DNA from: Candidatus Zixiibacteriota bacterium | GTDB lineage: Bacteria > Zixibacteria > MSB-5A5 > GN15 > FEB-12 | DNA length: 64,000 nt | Direction of reading: 5' to 3' | Assembly: GCA_017999435.1 (NCBI GenBank) | Contig: JAGNLV010000006.1 | Span: 1 to 64,000 of the forward strand | Shown: piece after piece, positions 60,311-64,000 of the stretch | Position numbering within the stretch: position 1 is the first letter of the stretch | Layout of the letters: every line of letters starts with the position of its first letter | Notes under the pieces: model-generated | The model's database searches: none | Told to the model about the DNA's origin: nothing | The model's input: the letters and a program-made list of their open reading frames with translations, nothing else | Program-made: the position numbers and the translations under genes

Positions 60311-61231
60311 TCAGTCGGCCGGCGGCGGGCCCCCGCGAAACAGAAACGCCACCATGCAGGTGAGGTCGCCGATTGTCGGCTGCGCCGGATCATTGCCCGA
60401 CCCGTCGCAGTCGCACCGGACCGAGGGGCAACTGCCGCCCCGGAAGAGCAGGTTGGTCAAACAGGTGAGGTCGCCGATGCCGTAGGCGCCGTCGCCGTTG
60501 AAATCGCACATCAGGGGTTCCGGCAAGACCAGCTTGATCGACCCGGGCCCCATCACGACCAGCGTCGTATCCATCTCGTGGACGTAAATATCGTAGACAT
60601 AGATCGAATCCCAGTCGGCCGTGTCCGGGTCGATCTGAACCCACCCGAGGCAGATATCTCCGTCCCAGGCGGTGCAGCGGTAGAAGAGCGTGTCGGGGAC
60701 GGTGTCGACCACCACCATGCCAATGCTGTTGCCGCGGGGATCGGAGAAGGTGTAGGGACCGGTGACCGTGATGTTGCAGGTCAGGCCGCCGGTGGTGTCC
60801 GGTTGGGCAGCCGTGCTGAAGGGCAGGCGGGCCAGAACGGCCCCGTTCTGGGCGGGGATCCCGGGCGTCTCCGGTCCGCTGAACGGCAGGTTGGCTAGCG
60901 CGATCAGCCGGTAAATGCTGTGGTCTGCGCTGTCCCGGGCCAGGACCAGCTCAAATCCGGACAGAAGGGCGCCGGCGGTGTCGAAATCCGGTCCACTCAG
61001 ATCGAACCAGACAAGGTCCGGGCGGTCTACCGATAGGCGAAATTCAAGGCCCGCAATGGTATCGACATAATTGCTCAAGTATAAATCCAACCAGGCCGCC
61101 GACTCGCCCGGCGAGGCGGTGGTGTCCTGGACATCAAATACGATTCGCGGAGAATCGGCCGCCGTTGATAGCGGGGCCATCAGGACTCCCAGCACTAGGA
61201 AGGCCAGGCTAATTCGATGCGCGTACGCCAT
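60311..61231 (-). CDS. Small secreted cohesin-like/dockerin-like protein
   Basis: 306 aa. Signal peptide about 1-24, then a beta-rich domain (about 27-235) with the cohesin-like pattern of paired strands (ASPGESAAWLDLYLSNYVDTI, FDTAGALLSGFELVLARDS). The C-terminal dockerin-like part has CDFNGDGAYGIGDLTCL and a second copy with CDGSGND. Four Cys in this region may form disulfides. It has no catalytic domain. It could be a scaffold partner of the subtilisin next to it, but no scaffoldin has been shown here. Confidence 0.7.
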   Translation of the reverse strand: MAYAHRISLAFLVLGVLMAPLSTAADSPRIVFDVQDTTASPGESAAWLDLYLSNYVDTIAGLEFRLSVDRPDLVWFDLSGPDFDTAGALLSGFELVLARDSADHSIYRLIALANLPFSGPETPGIPAQNGAVLARLPFSTAAQPDTTGGLTCNITVTGPYTFSDPRGNSIGMVVVDTVPDTLFYRCTAWDGDICLGWVQIDPDTADWDSIYVYDIYVHEMDTTLVVMGPGSIKLVLPEPLMCDFNGDGAYGIGDLTCLTNLLFRGGSCPSVRCDCDGSGNDPAQPTIGDLTCMVAFLFRGGPPPAD

Positions 61232-61350
61232 AGGGTCAATCCTCGTTCAACTTGCCTGTTTCGCAACGAATTAGCGCTGGTTCTCCAGTCGGATCTCCTC
61301 GGCCACGGGTGCATGGCGGACCGGCCGTTGGTAGTAGTATCGGCATCCGC

Positions 61351-61378
61351 AAGATAGGGCAAATCAGGAAATTGTCAA
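61351..61378 (-). promoter_or_regulatory. Promoter of the cohesin-like/dockerin-like gene
   Basis: Minus-strand TTGACA (61373-61378) and TATCTT (61351-61356) are separated by 16 nt. The leader is about 113 nt. Confidence 0.7.
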
Positions 61379-61391
61379 CGCCAATCGGGCA

Positions 61392-61422
61392 ACAGAAAGC
61401 CGGCCGGGAGGGCCCGGCCGGC
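61392..61422 (-). terminator. Terminator of the M16 pair
   Basis: A 10-bp stem (GCCGGCCGGG 61399-61408, CCCGGCCGGC 61413-61422) with a 4-nt loop is followed on the minus strand by TTTCTG. Confidence 0.75.
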
Positions 61423-61453
61423 GCGATCTGACCAATGCTCGAAAGCCAACCGC

Positions 61454-63592
61454 TCACTGCGGCGGCGCGAAGACCTCGGCCGCTATCGCGGTGTTGACGT
61501 CGAACACGCTGATATTCTCTTCCATGATCTTCTGGCCGTTCAGTTCGGTCACCGTAACCGTCGGAAGAGTGATCTTGCCTTTCGGCTGCAGGTTGGAGTA
61601 CTTCTCGGTGACCATACCCTCGCCCATCATGGTCTGATCGAAGTACATCTTGGCGGCCAGTGTATGACTGCCGGCGTCAAAGCCGAAGCGGGCGAGCTGC
61701 TCGCCGGAGGCGTCGAGGATGGCGACCCATTCGACCGGGGTTCCGCCGAGCTCTCCTCGGCCGTTGTAGACCGCCTTGTAGTACGGATTGCCATAGGCCT
61801 GGAAGACGCGGATAGTCTCGCGGAGGCGCTCTTTCTCGCCTTCGGCCACTTCATCCGCCGACAGGGGCACCATCTGGCCGGTTTGATCGGTCCTCCAGCC
61901 CTGCTGGCCGACCCGAAGGCTGATGATCTTCTGACCCATGATGCTGATTTCGGATTTCTCCTTGTCGGGGATGACTTCCCAGCTGTTGACTGTCGCGGGG
62001 AGCTCCTGGCCGCCCATCACGAGCTTGATGGAGCGGGTGCTGACGACACTGGTGACGCCGGCGAAGGCCTCCGTCCCGCCGTGGGCCGCAATGGCCTTGC
62101 CCAGGATCTCCATCCCCTTGGCGATGTTCGCATCGTTGACGACCAGTTCCTCCTGGTCGGCCTGCTGCGGCGCCGGAATCGATATGTCGACCGCCTCGAT
62201 CGGACCCCAGCCGAGCGAATCGAGCGGCAGGTCGAACTTCTCCTTGTCGCCGACGACCAGGATGACCATGGAGTCCGGGTGGAGACTGCGTTTCGCGGCC
62301 GCCACGACATCGTCCTTGGTGGTCTGCTCCACGCGGGTTTTCTCGCGCTGGAGGAAGTCCTCGGGCAGGCCGTAGAAGTCGTAGCTCATGATCCGGCCGA
62401 TCACCTCGCGGCGGGAATCGAAGTTGAACACGAACGAGTTCAGGTATCCGTCCTTGCCCTTCTTCATTTCCATGTCGGTCGGCGGCACCGTCTGCATCGA
62501 GCGGATCTGCTCGATCATGGCCCGGCAGGCTTTGACGGTGTTCCCCGGATCGGTCGAGGCCAGCGCGAAGAAGTACCCGGGATAGGCGGCGTTCGACACG
62601 TAGCGCCCGCCGGCCGAGTAGGCCAGACCCAGGCGGGTCCGGACTTCATCGGTGAGCCGGCTTCCGAATCCCAGCCCGAGGATCGAATTCATCACGATCT
62701 TGTCGGCATAGTCGGGGTCTTTCAGCATGCCGCCGAGATGTCCCATGCGGATGTACGACTGCTTGGCGCCTTTCTTTTCGGCGTAGTACACCTGTTTGCG
62801 CCACTGGTAGTCGACCACCGGGGGCGGCGGCACTGCCGCGGTCCCTTTCTTCCAATCGCCGAACAGCTTCTTGACCCGGGCGAGGACCTTGTTCTTGTCG
62901 AAGTCGCCGTAGATCGCCATCTGGATGTTCTCGGGACGCACATAGCGGTCGTGGAAAGCGACCAGGTCGTCGCGCGTGACCTTGTCGAGCGTGGCGTACT
63001 CCATAGTGCGGGCGTAGGGCGACTCGGCCCCGTAGATCAGCTTGCGGAACTCGCGGAGCGCGATCTCGGAAACCTCGTCGTTGCGGCGCGCGATGTTGGT
63101 TCGCGCCTGCACCATGGCCAGGTCGATCTTGTCCTGGTCGAACCGGGGGTAGCGGAGAACTTCGGCCAGCACAAGGAGGCCGGTGTCGGCGTAGTCGCTC
63201 AGCACGTTGACGAACGCGCCGCCCTCGACGTCCCCGAAATTGGTCTCGACCATGCCGCCGATTCCCTCGAGCAGCTCGTCAATCTGATCGCCGGTCCAGG
63301 TGCGCGTGCCGCCCGTCCGCATGACGGTGCCGGTGATTTCGGCCAGTCCGGCCTGATCGCCTGGCTCGAGGTAGGAGCCGGCGGCGAGGCGTACGTTGAC
63401 GTTGAACAGCGGCAGCGACTTGTCCGTCAGCAGGTAGAGCCGCAGGCCGTTGTCGAGCTGGATCTTCTCGACTTTCGGAATCTCCAGCGGATTGAGCGGC
63501 GGGAAGGTGATGCTCTCGACGTCCTGGGCGGCCGCCGGCAACGCGAGCGCCGCCAGCCACCACAGGCACAGGAGGGTCGTCCATTTCTTCAT
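61454..63592 (-). CDS. M16 family protein lacking the zinc motif, with a C-terminal extra domain
   Basis: 712 aa. Signal peptide about 1-22. Two M16 (mitochondrial-processing-peptidase-like) repeats follow, about 30-240 and 245-480. Where active M16 enzymes have HxxEH, this protein has AGLAEITGTV, so no zinc site is present. Such inactive members pair with an active partner, here the adjacent gene. Residues about 500-712 form a separate beta-rich domain (GKAIAAHGGTEAF, then SIKLVMGG, GQKIISLRVGQQGW), which may resemble LolA/outer-membrane lipoprotein-type folds. Its role is unknown. The upstream stop codon is only 14 nt away, so the two are cotranscribed. Confidence 0.85.
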   Translation of the reverse strand: MKKWTTLLCLWWLAALALPAAAQDVESITFPPLNPLEIPKVEKIQLDNGLRLYLLTDKSLPLFNVNVRLAAGSYLEPGDQAGLAEITGTVMRTGGTRTWTGDQIDELLEGIGGMVETNFGDVEGGAFVNVLSDYADTGLLVLAEVLRYPRFDQDKIDLAMVQARTNIARRNDEVSEIALREFRKLIYGAESPYARTMEYATLDKVTRDDLVAFHDRYVRPENIQMAIYGDFDKNKVLARVKKLFGDWKKGTAAVPPPPVVDYQWRKQVYYAEKKGAKQSYIRMGHLGGMLKDPDYADKIVMNSILGLGFGSRLTDEVRTRLGLAYSAGGRYVSNAAYPGYFFALASTDPGNTVKACRAMIEQIRSMQTVPPTDMEMKKGKDGYLNSFVFNFDSRREVIGRIMSYDFYGLPEDFLQREKTRVEQTTKDDVVAAAKRSLHPDSMVILVVGDKEKFDLPLDSLGWGPIEAVDISIPAPQQADQEELVVNDANIAKGMEILGKAIAAHGGTEAFAGVTSVVSTRSIKLVMGGQELPATVNSWEVIPDKEKSEISIMGQKIISLRVGQQGWRTDQTGQMVPLSADEVAEGEKERLRETIRVFQAYGNPYYKAVYNGRGELGGTPVEWVAILDASGEQLARFGFDAGSHTLAAKMYFDQTMMGEGMVTEKYSNLQPKGKITLPTVTVTELNGQKIMEENISVFDVNTAIAAEVFAPPQ

Positions 63593-63606
63593 GACACACT
63601 GCTCCC

Positions 63607-64000
63607 CTAACTCTGAACCGTGTTCAGGCAGACGACGGTCCGGTTGTTCTTGGTGAAGTACTTCTTGGCCACGCGCTGGATGTCCTCGGGGGTAACGCCG
63701 TTGATCCGGCCGAGCTCCTTGAACAGGGCGCGCCAGTCGCCCCAGTCATTCTGGGCGGAGGCCAGCTGCGAGGCCATGCCGAGGTTCGAGGTCAGGCCGT
63801 TGATGAAGTCGGCTTTGGCGCGGGCCTTGATCTCGGCCACGTCCTCCGCGGGGAGCAGCTCGTTCTGCAGCCGCTCGACCTCCACGTACACCTCGCTCTC
63901 GCACTCCTCGTTGGAGTGGTCGGCGGCCGGGATGACGCCGACCAGGGCCAGCGTCGGGTATTTCGAGGCGGGATAGCCGGCAAAGGCAAACACCTCGGCG
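63607..64000 (-). CDS. M16 family peptidase, C-terminal part (cut by window edge)
   Basis: Only the last 130 residues are in the window; the N-terminal zinc-site half lies to the right. The visible part (VFAFAGYPASKYPTLALVG, AEDVAEIKARAKADFINGL, INGVTPEDIQRVAKKYFTKNNRTVVCL) matches the last quarter of M16 peptidases, including the closing strand before the stop. This should be the catalytic partner of the downstream inactive member, inferred because the other lacks HxxEH. Whether the HxxEH motif is present here cannot be seen. Confidence 0.75.
   Translation of the reverse strand, partial: AEVFAFAGYPASKYPTLALVGVIPAADHSNEECESEVYVEVERLQNELLPAEDVAEIKARAKADFINGLTSNLGMASQLASAQNDWGDWRALFKELGRINGVTPEDIQRVAKKYFTKNNRTVVCLNTVQS

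Noticed and set aside
58798-60363. 521-codon open frame on the plus strand
   Set aside because: It is antisense to the subtilisin with its intact triad.
1-64000. CRISPR arrays, insertion sequences, prophage or integrase
   Set aside because: I saw no regularly spaced direct repeats, transposase, integrase or phage structural genes, and no second tRNA besides tRNA-Thr.

Overview
The window is very GC-rich (about two thirds G+C by eye), densely coded, and carries mostly housekeeping genes. I see no insertion sequence, prophage or CRISPR array. Secreted proteins end in dockerin-like repeats (GDLT/DLTYL...LFRSG/GGPPP), two very large secreted paralogues end in a FlgD/T9SS-like C-terminal domain, and Ser/Thr kinases carry TPR tails. 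Together these suggest a Gram-negative-type bacterium of the FCB superphylum, most like candidate phylum Zixibacteria. That placement is inference from domain style, not from a marker tree.

Layout. 1-276: two rho-independent terminators around a possible structured RNA. 277-4109 (minus): a membrane glycosyltransferase with TPR tail, an M50-like membrane zincin, and a DnaQ-type exonuclease fused to a WYL domain. 4110-6067 (plus): overlapping divergent promoters, a tiny ORF and a histidine ammonia-lyase-like enzyme with Cys at the MIO serine position. 6162-9844: small secreted protein, lipoprotein, LtaS-like phosphotransferase. 9911-12653 (minus): sigma/anti-sigma/YbjQ operon, FKBP lipoprotein, MscL with a zinc ribbon. 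12806-19971 (minus): replication/repair/translation block rpsU-yqeY-cvpA-mutS2-dnaG-recN. 20187-23176: DUF4184 membrane protein, HIT protein, YebC, unknown small protein. 23288-34788 (plus): phosphatase, ruvCAB, O-methyltransferase, queA, ispDF, dedA, ddl, HAD, M42 aminopeptidase, cysS. Then come tRNA-Thr(UGU), an ABC exporter, a ferritin-like protein, M20 peptidase, a degenerate SDR and an EamA transporter. 40586-43199: second ferritin-like protein, M29 aminopeptidase, DUF72. 43216-52377: two glycosyltransferases, an FHA-GAF-SpoIIE phosphatase coupled to a Ser/Thr kinase with a large extracytoplasmic CsgG-like/TPR part, and an MFS transporter. 52367-64000 (minus): secreted-protein island with two tandem large exoproteins, a subtilisin with PKD, cohesin-like and dockerin-like segments, a small cohesin-like/dockerin-like protein, and a pair of M16 peptidases (the inactive member complete, the active-side member cut by the window edge).

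How it works together. Long co-directional runs with 1-8 nt overlaps (ATGA, TGATG, GTGA) show heavy translational coupling. Promoters are close to the sigma70 consensus (TTGACA/TTGCCC, 16-18 nt, TATATT/TATACT). Several genes have a -10 element ending only about 5-10 nt upstream of the start codon with no Shine-Dalgarno sequence, so leaderless or near-leaderless mRNAs appear common here. The most unusual pieces are the exonuclease-WYL fusion with its shared promoter region, the Cys-MIO lyase, the phospho-signalling pair, and the exoprotein/dockerin-like island.
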